Origin: Pseudomonadota bacterium
GTDB taxonomy: Bacteria > Pseudomonadota > Gammaproteobacteria > Burkholderiales > Burkholderiaceae_D
NCBI GenBank assembly: GCA_018241865.1
Contig: JAFECY010000182.1
Location: 1-10,610, forward strand
Length of the DNA: 10,610 nt
Direction: 5' to 3'
Shown: positions 1 through 6,872 of the stretch, in pieces
How positions within the stretch are numbered: the stretch's first letter is position 1
Layout: each line of letters starts with the position of its first letter
Translations under genes and position numbers: made by a program
Notes under the pieces: generated by a model
What the model was told of the DNA's origin: nothing
The model's input: only the letters and a program-made list of their open reading frames with translations
Databases searched by the model: none

Positions 1-909
1 GAACACCGCCGCCGAGCGCGGACGGAAGTAGTGCTTGGCGATGATTTCCTGCGCCGGTTCCGAATACAGGAATTGCAGGTAAGCCGTCGCTTGCTTGCGG
101 ATGCCTTTCTTGTCCACCACCTTGTCCACTACCGCCACCGGCGATTCGGCCAGGATCGAGATCGGCGGATACACCACCTCGAAGTTGTCGCCGAATTCTT
201 GGCGCACCAGTTGCACTTCATTTTCAAACGTCACCAGCACGTCGCCGATATTGCGCTGGGTGAAAGTGGTAGTGGCGGCACGACCGCCGCCGTCGAGCAC
301 CGGCACGTTCTTGAAAATATTGGCGATCAATTCGCGCGCCTGCGCTTCGTTGCCGCCTTTCTTGATGACCGAGCCCCAGGCAGCGAGATAGGTATAGCGG
401 CCGTTGCCGGTGATTTTCGGGTTGGGGATGATGACCTTGACGCCGGGTTTGGCGAGGTCGCTCCAGTCCTTGATGCCTTTCGGGTTGCCCTTGCGGGTCA
501 GGAAAATCATCGTCGAATAAAACGGCGCGGCATTGTTGGGAAAACGTTTCGCCCAATCAGCCGGTACCAGCCCGCGTTCGGCTAGGAAGTCGATGTCGTT
601 GGCCTGGTTCATGGTGACCACCGATGCTTCCAGTCCGTCGGCCACCGCGCGCGCCTGCTTGCTGGAGCCGCCATGCGACTGGTTGATGGTGAGCGTTTCG
701 CCGCTCGTTTTTTTCCAGTCGGCGATGAAGACCGGGTTGATCTCCTTGAACAGTTCGCGCGCGACATCGTAGGAAACGTTGAGCAGGGTGGTGTCGGCGT
801 GCGCCAGCGGCAAGACGAGCGCGAGGGCGAGCGCCGATGCGGTTTGGGTGACGCGACGGATGCGACGGATGCGACGGATGCGGAGCGATGCGAGCAAGCA
901 TGGGAACAT
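1..909 (-). CDS. sbp: Sulfate ABC transporter substrate-binding protein (Sbp), 3' end outside window
   Basis: Periplasmic sulfate-binding protein that would deliver sulfate to the CysTWA permease encoded further right. The minus-strand frame stays open for 303 codons from ATG at 909 to the window edge; about 30 C-terminal residues are missing. The start is supported by AAAAGG six bases upstream (916-921). A long signal peptide is visible: arginine-rich n-region, hydrophobic core around residues 24-37, and probable cleavage after AHA at residue 38. Family motifs follow: [60 protein letters not shown] and SILAESPVAVVD. The gene is divergent from a second sbp and more than half identical to it by eye. 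The n-region is odd: it carries three Ile-Arg-Arg repeats from a 9-bp tandem repeat. The family assignment is firm. Sulfate rather than thiosulfate preference is inferred. Confidence 0.95.
   Translation of the reverse strand, partial: MFPCLLASLRIRRIRRIRRVTQTASALALALVLPLAHADTTLLNVSYDVARELFKEINPVFIADWKKTSGETLTINQSHGGSSKQARAVADGLEASVVTMNQANDIDFLAERGLVPADWAKRFPNNAAPFYSTMIFLTRKGNPKGIKDWSDLAKPGVKVIIPNPKITGNGRYTYLAAWGSVIKKGGNEAQARELIANIFKNVPVLDGGGRAATTTFTQRNIGDVLVTFENEVQLVRQEFGDNFEVVYPPISILAESPVAVVDKVVDKKGIRKQATAYLQFLYSEPAQEIIAKHYFRPRSAAVF
853..879. repeat. Three perfect 9-bp tandem repeats inside the sbp signal-peptide region
   Basis: The unit GCGACGGAT occurs three times head to tail, with degenerate copies on both sides. 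On the coding (minus) strand it reads ATCCGTCGC, adding Ile-Arg-Arg triplets at residues 11-19 of the signal peptide. Because the unit is a multiple of three, copy-number change would keep the reading frame. Confidence 0.9.
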
Positions 910-987
910 GGTGTGCCTTTTCGGATGGGAAAAAGAAAAGTCCATTCTGCAAAAACGCCGCGCGCATGGGAAGGATATTTTTTCCAT

Positions 988-1015
988 TTGCTTATGCGGC
1001 AAACCTGCGTATATG
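988..1015 (+). promoter_or_regulatory. Candidate promoter for the rightward sbp gene
   Basis: TTGCTT at 988-993 and TATATG at 1010-1015 are separated by 16 bases and resemble sigma-70 -35 and -10 boxes. They overlap the dyad. This is a weak call; the leader to the ATG at 1114 would be about 90 bases. Confidence 0.25.
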
Positions 1016-1030
1016 CGTAATCCGCATAAG
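991..1030. promoter_or_regulatory. Divergent control region of the two sbp genes with a 9-bp perfect dyad
   Basis: CTTATGCGG at 991-999 is mirrored perfectly by CCGCATAAG at 1022-1030, with a 22-base centre holding two TGCGTA direct repeats (1006-1011, 1014-1019). It sits between two divergent sulfate-binding protein genes. Size and position suit an operator for a LysR-type regulator such as CysB, whose gene is at the right of the window. The sequence shows the dyad; the regulator assignment is inference. The rest of the 204-bp gap (910-1113) holds candidate promoters and ribosome binding sites, and no ORF I trust. Confidence 0.45.
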
Positions 1031-1039
1031 GTTTTGCAA
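1011..1039 (-). promoter_or_regulatory. Candidate promoter for the leftward sbp gene
   Basis: Read on the minus strand, TTGCAA (1039-1034) and GCATAT (1016-1011) are separated by 17 bases. They overlap the opposing candidate promoter and the dyad, so one bound regulator could affect both genes. The call rests on box similarity alone. Confidence 0.25.
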
Positions 1040-1113
1040 AAGTATTCGTTCTGTCTCTGGCGCGGCCCACTTACTCTGCAGCTTCCCGCAATCCATACGC
1101 TACAGAGGAAACC

Positions 1114-2121
1114 ATGCTGCTCAAAAAATTACGCTCTTTCGGTATCGCCCTTGCTCTTGCTGCGCCGGTCGTGCAGGCAGCCGAAGTCTCGCTGCTGAAC
1201 GTCTCTTACGATCCGACCCGCGAGCTGTATCAAGAATTCAATGCAGCTTTCGCCCAACACTGGAAAGCCAAAACCGGCGACGACCTCAAGGTCAAGCAAT
1301 CGCACGGCGGCTCCGGCAAGCAGGCGCGTTCGGTGATCGACGGTTTGGAGGCCGATGTGGTGACGCTGGCGCTGGCTTCCGATATCGATGCGATTGCCGA
1401 GAAAGGCTATCTGGCCAAAGACTGGCAAAGGCGTTTGCCGCACAACAGCGCGCCCTATACATCCACCATCGTCTTCCTCGTCCGCAAGGGCAACCCGAAA
1501 GGCATCAAGGACTGGAGCGATCTGGTCAAGCCGGGCGTGTCGGTGATTACGCCGAACCCGAAAACTTCCGGCGGCGCGCGCTGGAATTATCTGGCGGCCT
1601 GGGGTTATGCATTGAAGCAGCCGGGCGGCAGCGAAGCCAGCGCGAAAGAATTCGTCGGCAAGTTGTTCAAAAACGTGCCGGTGCTGGATTCCGGCGCGCG
1701 CGGCGCGACCACCACCTTTGTCGAACGCGGGATCGGCGACGTGCTGCTGGCGTGGGAAAACGAAGCCATCCTGGCGATCAAGGAACTGGGGCCGGACAAG
1801 GTGGAAATCGTCGCGCCGAGCCTGAGTATTCTGGCCGAGCCGCCGGTGGCCGTGGTGGATAAGGTGGCCGACAAGCGCGGCAGCCGCAAGGTCGCCGAAG
1901 CCTATTTGCAATACCTGTACACCGATGAAGGCCAGGAAATCGCCGCCAAACATTATTACCGTCCGATTACCGACAAGGTGGCGAAGAAATACGCCGCCCA
2001 ATTTCCGAAAGTGAAATTGTTCACCATCGATGAATTGTTTGGCGGCTGGGGCAAGGCGCAGCCGGCCCACTTCGGCGACGGTGGCAGCTTCGACCAGATT
2101 TACCAGCCGGGTAAGAAATGA
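1114..2121 (+). CDS. sbp: Sulfate ABC transporter substrate-binding protein (Sbp), second copy
   Basis: Complete 335-residue periplasmic sulfate-binding protein, the usual family length. The ATG at 1114 follows AGAGGA at 1104-1109. The signal peptide has KK and R near the N-terminus, a hydrophobic stretch at residues 9-20 and likely cleavage after VQA at residue 22. Conserved family stretches include [89 protein letters not shown] and the terminal FGGWGKAQ and FDQIY motifs. It is paralogous to the divergent gene on its left. Having two copies may give different affinity, expression or anion range, which cannot be decided here. The next gene starts 67 bases downstream with no convincing terminator between, so read-through into modE is possible. 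Confidence 0.96.
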   Translation: MLLKKLRSFGIALALAAPVVQAAEVSLLNVSYDPTRELYQEFNAAFAQHWKAKTGDDLKVKQSHGGSGKQARSVIDGLEADVVTLALASDIDAIAEKGYLAKDWQRRLPHNSAPYTSTIVFLVRKGNPKGIKDWSDLVKPGVSVITPNPKTSGGARWNYLAAWGYALKQPGGSEASAKEFVGKLFKNVPVLDSGARGATTTFVERGIGDVLLAWENEAILAIKELGPDKVEIVAPSLSILAEPPVAVVDKVADKRGSRKVAEAYLQYLYTDEGQEIAAKHYYRPITDKVAKKYAAQFPKVKLFTIDELFGGWGKAQPAHFGDGGSFDQIYQPGKK

Positions 2122-2188
2122 GGGAGCGCTGCAGCAGCGTAGGGAGCTGACGTACACTAGAACGCATTTTCAACCGTGCGCCACTTCC

Positions 2189-2542
2189 ATGAAAAACAGG
2201 CTTGAACTCAAAGTACGCATCTTGCATGGCGATGACATCGCCATCGGTCCCGGCAAGATCGACTTGCTGGAAGCGATCCTTGAATCCGGTTCGATCAGCG
2301 CCGCTGCTCGCAGCATGGGTATGTCGTATCGTCGCGCTTGGCTGTTGGTCGATACGATGAACCGCTGTTTTCGCCAGCCATTGGTAGAGTCGGCGGTGGG
2401 CGGCAGCAAAGGTGGCGGCGCACAAGTCACGGAGACGGGGCAAGCCGTTCTTAAGGCTTATCGAACCATGCAGCGGAAGTCGGAAACGGTCATTCAAGCC
2501 GATTTCAAAAAAATCCAAGCTTTGCTGTCCTCGTCAAAATAG
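2189..2542 (+). CDS. modE: ModE-type molybdate-responsive repressor, DNA-binding domain only
   Basis: A 117-residue winged helix-turn-helix protein of the ModE N-terminal family. The helix-turn-helix lies at about residues 34-58 (GSISAAARSMGMSYRRAW is typical of ModE), followed by a glycine-rich wing at 70-84 (GGSKGGGAQVTETG) and a C-terminal dimerisation-type helix. E. coli ModE is about 262 residues, with two molybdate-binding Mop/TOBE domains after this part; those are absent and a stop codon follows directly. The ATG at 2189 was chosen because the family domain starts there; upstream in-frame sequence overlaps sbp. No good ribosome binding site is visible. A near-perfect ModE operator lies 37 bases after the gene, in front of modA, supporting a repressor role. 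How it senses molybdate is not evident. Confidence 0.87.
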   Translation: MKNRLELKVRILHGDDIAIGPGKIDLLEAILESGSISAAARSMGMSYRRAWLLVDTMNRCFRQPLVESAVGGSKGGGAQVTETGQAVLKAYRTMQRKSETVIQADFKKIQALLSSSK

Positions 2543-2575
2543 CTGCAGGAATATTTGCTAGCGCGTCTCTATACA

Positions 2576-2603
2576 TTGATCGCTATATTCATTAAGATAT
2601 AAC
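2576..2603 (+). promoter_or_regulatory. Probable modABC promoter, embedded in the ModE operator
   Basis: TTGATC at 2576-2581 and TATAAC at 2598-2603 have a 16-base spacer and resemble sigma-70 boxes. Both fall within or at the edge of the ModE operator, so repressor binding would block polymerase. The predicted leader is short, about 16 bases, and has no clear Shine-Dalgarno sequence. Confidence 0.55.
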
Positions 2604-2606
2604 GAT
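2579..2606. promoter_or_regulatory. ModE operator in front of modABC
   Basis: ATCGCTATAT (2579-2588) and ATATAACGAT (2597-2606) form an inverted repeat matching at nine of ten positions, with an 8-base spacer. This closely fits the known ModE operator pattern (TCGNTATAT and its mirror TATAACGA). It covers the likely modA promoter, as expected for repression by molybdate-loaded ModE. Confidence 0.85.
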
Positions 2607-2625
2607 TAAAACTCTCTCATGTGCC

Positions 2626-3375
2626 ATGTCTCGTTCTCTATTCCTATTTGCCGCCTTGCTGTTTTCTACTTTCTCTCATGCGGAGGACGTGCATGTGGCT
2701 GTCGCCGCTAATTTCACCGCGCCCATGCAAAAGCTGGCGCAACAATTCGAGCAAGACAGCGGTCACAAAGTTACGCTGTCGTTTGGTTCCACCGGGAAGT
2801 TCTACGCGCAAATCAAAAATGGCGCACCGTTTGATGTGTTGCTGGCCGCCGATGACGCGACGCCGGCGAAGCTAGCGAAAGAAGGCCTAGCTATTGCCGA
2901 CAGCCTGTTTACGTATGCCATCGGCAAGCTGGTGTTGTGGAGTGCGAGTTCCACTTTGATCGATGACAAGGGCGAGGTGTTGAAGCAGGGCGGCTTTACG
3001 CATCTGGCCATCGCCAATCCCCGACTTGCCCCTTATGGCGCTGCCGCCATCGAAAGCTTGAAGGCGCTCGGTTTGCTGGAGACGTTGCAGCCGAAGTTCG
3101 TGCAGGGTGAAAACATCGCGCAAACTTTTCAGTTTGTCGTGAGTGGTAATGCGGCGCTTGGTTTGGTGGCGATGTCACAAGTGTATGAAGATGGCAAACT
3201 CAAATCCGGTTCGGCTTGGGTCGTGCCGGCGCGCTTGCATGCGCCGATTCGACAGGATGCGATTTTGTTGGAAAAAGGAAAGGCCAACTCGGCTGCTACT
3301 GCTTTGTTGCGCTTTCTGAAAAGTGAATCGGCTAAGCAGTTGATTCGTGCATACGGCTACGATTTTCAAGAATAG
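2626..3375 (+). CDS. modA: Molybdate ABC transporter substrate-binding protein ModA
   Basis: Periplasmic molybdate-binding protein of 249 residues. The signal peptide is clear: hydrophobic core at residues 4-16 and cleavage after SHA at residue 19, leaving a mature protein of about 230 residues. Family motifs are [58 protein letters not shown] and the late segment [15 protein letters not shown]. The anion site in this family uses Ser and Ala backbone and side-chain contacts from the AANF and GSTGK regions. The ATG at 2626 places the signal peptide correctly, although no Shine-Dalgarno sequence is seen. It is the first gene of a modABC operon under the ModE operator; modB follows after two bases. 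Tungstate binding is also usual for ModA proteins. Confidence 0.95.
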   Translation: MSRSLFLFAALLFSTFSHAEDVHVAVAANFTAPMQKLAQQFEQDSGHKVTLSFGSTGKFYAQIKNGAPFDVLLAADDATPAKLAKEGLAIADSLFTYAIGKLVLWSASSTLIDDKGEVLKQGGFTHLAIANPRLAPYGAAAIESLKALGLLETLQPKFVQGENIAQTFQFVVSGNAALGLVAMSQVYEDGKLKSGSAWVVPARLHAPIRQDAILLEKGKANSAATALLRFLKSESAKQLIRAYGYDFQE

Positions 3376-3377
3376 CT

Positions 3378-4049
3378 ATGTCTGGAGAAGACTGGGGCGC
3401 GATCCTACTGACGCTGAAATTGGCCAGCGTGGTGACGGTGTTGCTACTGTTGATCGGCACACCTATCGCTTGGTGGCTGGCGCGCACATCGTCCCGGTTG
3501 AAAGGCGCAGTCGGCGCAGTGGTGGCGTTGCCCTTGGTTTTGCCGCCGACCGTGATTGGGTTTTATTTGTTGGTGGGTATGGGGCCGCAAGGCCCGGTCG
3601 GAAAATTGACGCAAGCGCTTGGCATCGGTTTGCTGCCCTTTAGCTTTGCCGGGTTGGTAATCGCTTCGGTTATTTATTCACTGCCGTTCGCGGTGCAACC
3701 CTTGCAAAATGCCTTTGAAGCGATCGGCAAACGCCCGTTGGAAGTGGCCGCGACCTTGCGCGCCAGTCCGCTCGATGCTTTTTTTTCCGTTGCGGTGCCG
3801 CTGGCAAAGCCGGGCTTCATCAGCGCCGCCATCCTCGGCTTTGCCCACACCGTCGGCGAGTTCGGCGTGGTGTTGATGATAGGCGGGAACATCCCCGATA
3901 AAACGCGGGTCGTGTCGGTGCAAATTTACGATCACGTCGAAGCGTTGGAATACGCACAGGCACATTGGCTGGCTGGTGGCATGCTGCTATTCAGTTTTCT
4001 GGTGTTGCTGGCACTGTACACCTTCAATCCTGTGCGCAAATTGCAATGA
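3378..4049 (+). CDS. modB: Molybdate ABC transporter permease ModB
   Basis: Inner-membrane permease of the molybdate importer, 223 residues, the normal length for ModB. About five hydrophobic membrane segments can be seen (roughly residues 9-29, 45-67, 88-108, 146-170, 197-217). The cytoplasmic EAA loop that docks on the ATPase lies at about 122-160 ([16 protein letters not shown], then AVPLAKPG and HTVGEFG). It starts two bases after modA and its stop overlaps the modC start (ATGA at 4046-4049), so translation is probably coupled. Confidence 0.95.
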   Translation: MSGEDWGAILLTLKLASVVTVLLLLIGTPIAWWLARTSSRLKGAVGAVVALPLVLPPTVIGFYLLVGMGPQGPVGKLTQALGIGLLPFSFAGLVIASVIYSLPFAVQPLQNAFEAIGKRPLEVAATLRASPLDAFFSVAVPLAKPGFISAAILGFAHTVGEFGVVLMIGGNIPDKTRVVSVQIYDHVEALEYAQAHWLAGGMLLFSFLVLLALYTFNPVRKLQ

Positions 4050-5134
4050 CGAGCGATGCACTGAAAATTCGTTTCGCTATACGCCAGGGCGATTTCACGC
4101 TGCAGGCCGATCTGGATTTGCCGGGGCGCGGCGTCACGGCATTGTTCGGTCACTCCGGTGCTGGCAAGACCACGCTCTTGCGTGCGATTGCGGGATTGGA
4201 TCGGCATCGCAATGCTTTGGTGCGTGTTGGCGACGAAGTGTGGCAGAACGACGAGAAGGGCGTGTTCATGCCGGTGCATCGTCGCGCGCTCGGTTACGTT
4301 TTTCAGGAGGCGAGTTTGCTGCCACACCTGACGGTGCGGGGCAATCTCCTGTTCGGTTGGAAGCGCGCCGGTGCGACGCAAGCTCAGCCGGATATGGATC
4401 ATCTGTTGGACTTGCTCGGCATCGGCCACTTGCTTGAACGTTATCCGAACAAACTCTCCGGCGGCGAGCGCCAGCGTGTCGCGGTTGCGCGCGCGTTGCT
4501 GGTCAAACCCAAGTTGCTGCTGATGGATGAGCCGCTGGCCTCGCTCGATCTGGCGCGCAAGCGAGAAGTGCTGCCGTATCTCGAACGTCTTCACGCTGAG
4601 TTATCGCTGCCCGTTTTGTACGTCAGTCATTCTGCCGATGAAGTCGCGCGACTGGCCGATCATGTCGTGTTGCTCGACGCCGGCCGCGTACTGGCTAGCG
4701 GCTCCGTTGCGGAAATCGCAGCGCGGATCGATTTGCCTGCTGTATTCGGTGACGATGCCGGCGCGGTGATCGCTGGCGTGGTGGAAAGTTATGACGCGCA
4801 TTACGGCTTAGCGCAATTGCGCGCTGGCAGTGTCGTGATTCGGGTAGCGCATCGTCCGTTACCGGTCGGTACGCATTTGCGACTACGCATACCGGCACGC
4901 GATGTCAGCCTGACGTTAACGGCGCAGCAGGATGGCTCGGCGCTGAATCAATTACCAGCGCGGGTCGTTTCTGAAGCAGATGCTGGTGCGGCGCACGTTC
5001 TGTTGCGACTCGACGCCGACGGCATGCCGCTGTTGGCGCGAATCACGCGGCAGTCGCGCGACCGACTGCAACTTGTACCGGGCAATCAAGTCTGGGCGCA
5101 ATGCAAAGCGGTGGTAGTGTTCGCGGCGGATTGA
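4046..5134 (+). CDS. modC: Molybdate ABC transporter ATP-binding protein ModC
   Basis: ATPase of the molybdate importer, 362 residues, close to the usual ModC length. The start at 4046 overlaps the modB stop by ATGA and begins directly with the ABC domain; an earlier in-frame ATG at 3965 lies well inside modB. Motifs: Walker A GHSGAGKT (35-42), Q-loop VFQE (85-88), signature LSGGERQ (137-143), Walker B LLLMDEP (157-163), D-loop SLD (166-168), switch His at 195. The C-terminal part, about residues 290-358, is a TOBE/Mop domain typical of ModC and able to bind molybdate in some homologues. With a regulator lacking Mop domains, this is the only such domain visible in the cluster. Confidence 0.95.
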   Translation: MTSDALKIRFAIRQGDFTLQADLDLPGRGVTALFGHSGAGKTTLLRAIAGLDRHRNALVRVGDEVWQNDEKGVFMPVHRRALGYVFQEASLLPHLTVRGNLLFGWKRAGATQAQPDMDHLLDLLGIGHLLERYPNKLSGGERQRVAVARALLVKPKLLLMDEPLASLDLARKREVLPYLERLHAELSLPVLYVSHSADEVARLADHVVLLDAGRVLASGSVAEIAARIDLPAVFGDDAGAVIAGVVESYDAHYGLAQLRAGSVVIRVAHRPLPVGTHLRLRIPARDVSLTLTAQQDGSALNQLPARVVSEADAGAAHVLLRLDADGMPLLARITRQSRDRLQLVPGNQVWAQCKAVVVFAAD

Positions 5135-5326
5135 GCGATTCCTCTCATGAAAAATTTTATCGTCGTTCGTCGTTAATCGGGCGAAAAATTTTCTTGCGCA
5201 TCATGCCGGTTGGTGTGGTTTTCAGGTGACGTGATATCCCATGTCATCAAGTTGTCATCCCGCCTTCGTATATTCCTGTTCATCAATCAATCGTTCTTGA
5301 AAATTTCATTGCATCCATTCGGCATG

Positions 5327-5360
5327 GAAGATTGCTGAATATGCATGATCGAAAATCTTC
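5327..5360. promoter_or_regulatory. Inverted repeat upstream of the porin promoter, candidate operator
   Basis: GAAGATT (5327-5333) and AATCTTC (5354-5360) are a perfect 7-bp inverted repeat. Its midpoint coincides exactly with the palindrome ATGCAT (5341-5346). It lies immediately upstream of the candidate -35 box, a typical place for an activator site. The regulator is unknown. Confidence 0.4.
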
Positions 5361-5362
5361 GT

Positions 5363-5390
5363 TTGAAAGCAGTACGCAATCGAATATCTT
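5363..5390 (+). promoter_or_regulatory. Candidate porin promoter
   Basis: TTGAAA at 5363-5368 and TATCTT at 5385-5390 have a 16-base spacer. Transcription would start near 5397, giving a leader of about 85 bases, which is common for porin messages. Confidence 0.4.
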
Positions 5391-5468
5391 CATCGCATCG
5401 CTTGGTTGTCGGCACAGATAGGGTTTGTCGAATCCGCTGCCAAGCATCCGTCAATTTTTTACAACCCC

Positions 5469-5473
5469 GGGAG
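5469..5473 (+). promoter_or_regulatory. Ribosome binding site fixing the porin start
   Basis: GGGAG lies eight bases before the ATG at 5482. It selects the start that gives a clean signal peptide over a TTG at 5425 in the same frame. Confidence 0.75.
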
Positions 5474-5481
5474 AAAACTCC

Positions 5482-6684
5482 ATGAAGAAGTCCTTCATCG
5501 CACTCGCAGTTTTGGGTGCCTTCGCAAGCGGCGCGCAAGCGCAAACCAATGTCACCATCGGTGGCGTGATCCAGGGCGATCTCAAGAGCTACAAGGTGGG
5601 CGGCATTTCCGGCGTCAACGCAGCCGCTGGTCGTCAAGGCAACAACGAGTTGCGTGTCGATGACGATTACACCTCGCGTTTCTGGCTGACCGGCTCCGAA
5701 GACCTCGGCGGCGGCAATGCCGCTATCTTCTACATCGAAAACCGTTTCAGCACTGACCAGCGTCAATCGACCGGCTTGGCCGATGGCGCCGGTCTCGGCG
5801 ACGGTAATACCTATGTCGGCCTGAAAGGCGCTTGGGGTCAATTCACCGTTGGCAAACACACGATGATGGCCGGCGAGGGCGCGGCAACGGAATACGGCAT
5901 CACGGGTGTACAAGCGCTGCCGTCCAGCTCGCTGGCGACCAACACCATCTTGAACTATGTCGGTAACCGCACCATCACCAACAGCCGCGTGGTCAACTCG
6001 ATCCTGTATCAAACCCCGAAGTTCAGCGGTTTTGGCGCAGCTTTCGGTTATTCGCCCAATGCCGGTGCGAATGAAAACACTATCAACAATACCAACAACT
6101 ACAGCGAAGGCTCTGCCTATTTCCTGAAGGGTAATTACACCAATGGCCCGATCTATGTGAATCTGGCTTATTGGAACAATAAAACACAAGGTCGTCCGGT
6201 TACCATCAACGCCAACGGCAGCAACGCTGACCAGACGCAATTCCGTCTGTCCGGTTCGTATGCCTTCCCCTTTGGCTTGAAGGTCGGTCTGCAATACGAC
6301 CGCGCCACTTTGAAGGACTTGGGTCGCACCGCCGTCCTCGCCGGTGTCGATCGTTCGCGTAATGCTTGGGAAATTCCGATCAGCTACCAGTTTGGTGCCA
6401 ACACCATTCTGTTCAGCTACACCAAGGCCAATGATTTCTCCGATATGGCCAATACCGGTGCCAAGCTGTGGACCTTGGGCTATGACTATGCCTTGTCCAA
6501 GCGCACCAACATCGGCGTATTCTTCAGCAAGCTGGATAACGATTACAACGGCACGGCCGGTGCTGCAGGTAATGCAACGCTTGCCTACAGCCCGTACAAA
6601 GCGGGCACTTCGCAGAACGGTTCGGCATTGCTGACCGGCGAATCGGGCACGATCTTCGCCGTCAGCCTGAAGCACATTTTTTGA
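5482..6684 (+). CDS. Gram-negative trimeric porin, Omp32-like
   Basis: Outer-membrane general porin of 400 residues. The signal peptide MKKSFIALAVLGAFASGAQA is 20 residues with the mature protein starting at Gln. The first strands carry the betaproteobacterial signature: NVTIGGVIQGDLKSY, then SRFWLTGSEDLGGGNAAIFYIENRF, followed by YVGLKGAWGQFTVGKH leading into the probable constriction loop. Alternating aromatic and glycine-rich strands suit a 16-strand barrel, and the protein ends in LKHIF with the C-terminal Phe recognised by the BAM machinery. A strong terminator follows, so it is probably transcribed alone. Omp32 of Delftia is anion-selective. A similar role in letting sulfate and molybdate into the periplasm is suggested only by the neighbours. 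Specificity cannot be read from the sequence. Confidence 0.93.
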   Translation: MKKSFIALAVLGAFASGAQAQTNVTIGGVIQGDLKSYKVGGISGVNAAAGRQGNNELRVDDDYTSRFWLTGSEDLGGGNAAIFYIENRFSTDQRQSTGLADGAGLGDGNTYVGLKGAWGQFTVGKHTMMAGEGAATEYGITGVQALPSSSLATNTILNYVGNRTITNSRVVNSILYQTPKFSGFGAAFGYSPNAGANENTINNTNNYSEGSAYFLKGNYTNGPIYVNLAYWNNKTQGRPVTINANGSNADQTQFRLSGSYAFPFGLKVGLQYDRATLKDLGRTAVLAGVDRSRNAWEIPISYQFGANTILFSYTKANDFSDMANTGAKLWTLGYDYALSKRTNIGVFFSKLDNDYNGTAGAAGNATLAYSPYKAGTSQNGSALLTGESGTIFAVSLKHIF

Positions 6685-6723
6685 TGCGCTAAGTCTGCAA
6701 GCAGCACTCCCTTCTCCGAGGGT

Positions 6724-6749
6724 AAAACGGGCGCTTCGGCGCCCGTTTT
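6724..6749 (+). terminator. Intrinsic terminator after the porin gene
   Basis: An 11-bp perfect stem AAAACGGGCGC / GCGCCCGTTTT with a stable TTCG tetraloop (6735-6738), ending in a T-run and followed by ATTTTGG. It begins 39 bases after the porin stop and isolates the porin from cysT. Its A-run also makes it usable on the other strand. Confidence 0.93.
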
Positions 6750-6759
6750 CATTTTGGCC

Positions 6760-6778
6760 ATTTTGCTATATGCAAAAT
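6760..6778. promoter_or_regulatory. Inverted repeat upstream of cysT, candidate CysB-type site
   Basis: ATTTTGC (6760-6766) and GCAAAAT (6772-6778) form a perfect 7-bp inverted repeat around TATAT. It lies about 55 bases before the predicted transcription start of cysT, where LysR-type activators commonly bind. It contains TATATGC, also found in the sbp intergenic region. Assignment to CysB is inference. Confidence 0.45.
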
Positions 6779-6812
6779 TCTTCTTTAGGCATGTAAAAAA
6801 ATTCGTTCTCTT

Positions 6813-6818
6813 TATAAC
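6813..6818 (+). promoter_or_regulatory. Candidate -10 box of the cysTWA promoter
   Basis: TATAAC is a good -10 box but no good -35 sequence lies 16-18 bases upstream. That pattern is usual in activator-dependent promoters such as those driven by CysB. The leader would be about 48 bases. Confidence 0.4.
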
Positions 6819-6860
6819 TTTCAAGTGCAACCATTGCGTTTGGTTAGCAGGAAATGTAAT

Positions 6861-6866
6861 AAAGGG
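6861..6866 (+). promoter_or_regulatory. Ribosome binding site deciding the cysT start
   Basis: AAAGGG lies six bases before the ATG at 6873 but directly touches the in-frame ATG at 6867. The spacing favours 6873. Confidence 0.7.
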
Positions 6867-6872
6867 ATGAAC

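Larger units (their letters stand above)
5135..5481. other. 347-bp gap between modC and the porin gene
   Basis: No convincing gene is present. It holds a 10-bp direct repeat GAAAAATTTT (5149-5158 and 5183-5192), a doubled TCGTCGT between them (5160-5173), an inverted repeat at 5327-5360, a candidate porin promoter at 5363-5390 and the porin ribosome binding site. No clear intrinsic terminator for modC is seen. Confidence 0.7.

Noticed and set aside
853-879. 9-bp repeats as a CRISPR or integron-type array
   Set aside because: The units are contiguous without spacers and lie inside a coding frame, so this is a simple tandem repeat.
888-1862. 324-codon plus-strand frame across the sbp control region into sbp
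   Set aside because: It runs in another frame through the divergent control region and the Sbp coding sequence; it is arginine-rich and has no domain.
2127-2139. Hairpin CGCTGC-A-GCAGCG between sbp and modE as a terminator
   Set aside because: The stem is short, the loop would be one base unless the stem opens, and no T-run follows.
1129-2157. Long minus-strand open frame opposite the second sbp gene
   Set aside because: It lies fully over a clear Sbp gene, its composition is typical of a GC-rich shadow frame, and no family motif is seen.
2030-2188. N-terminal extension of modE to an upstream ATG at 2030
   Set aside because: It overlaps the end of sbp by more than 90 bases and adds sequence unlike ModE; family similarity begins at 2189.
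5287-6675. Long minus-strand open frame of 462 codons opposite the porin
   Set aside because: The plus strand has a complete porin with signal peptide, strand signatures and terminal Phe. The antisense frame has no recognisable domain and reflects codon bias.
6825-6872. Upstream GTG start for cysT at 6825
   Set aside because: No ribosome binding site suits it, it would lie at the predicted transcription start, and the extra residues do not resemble CysT.
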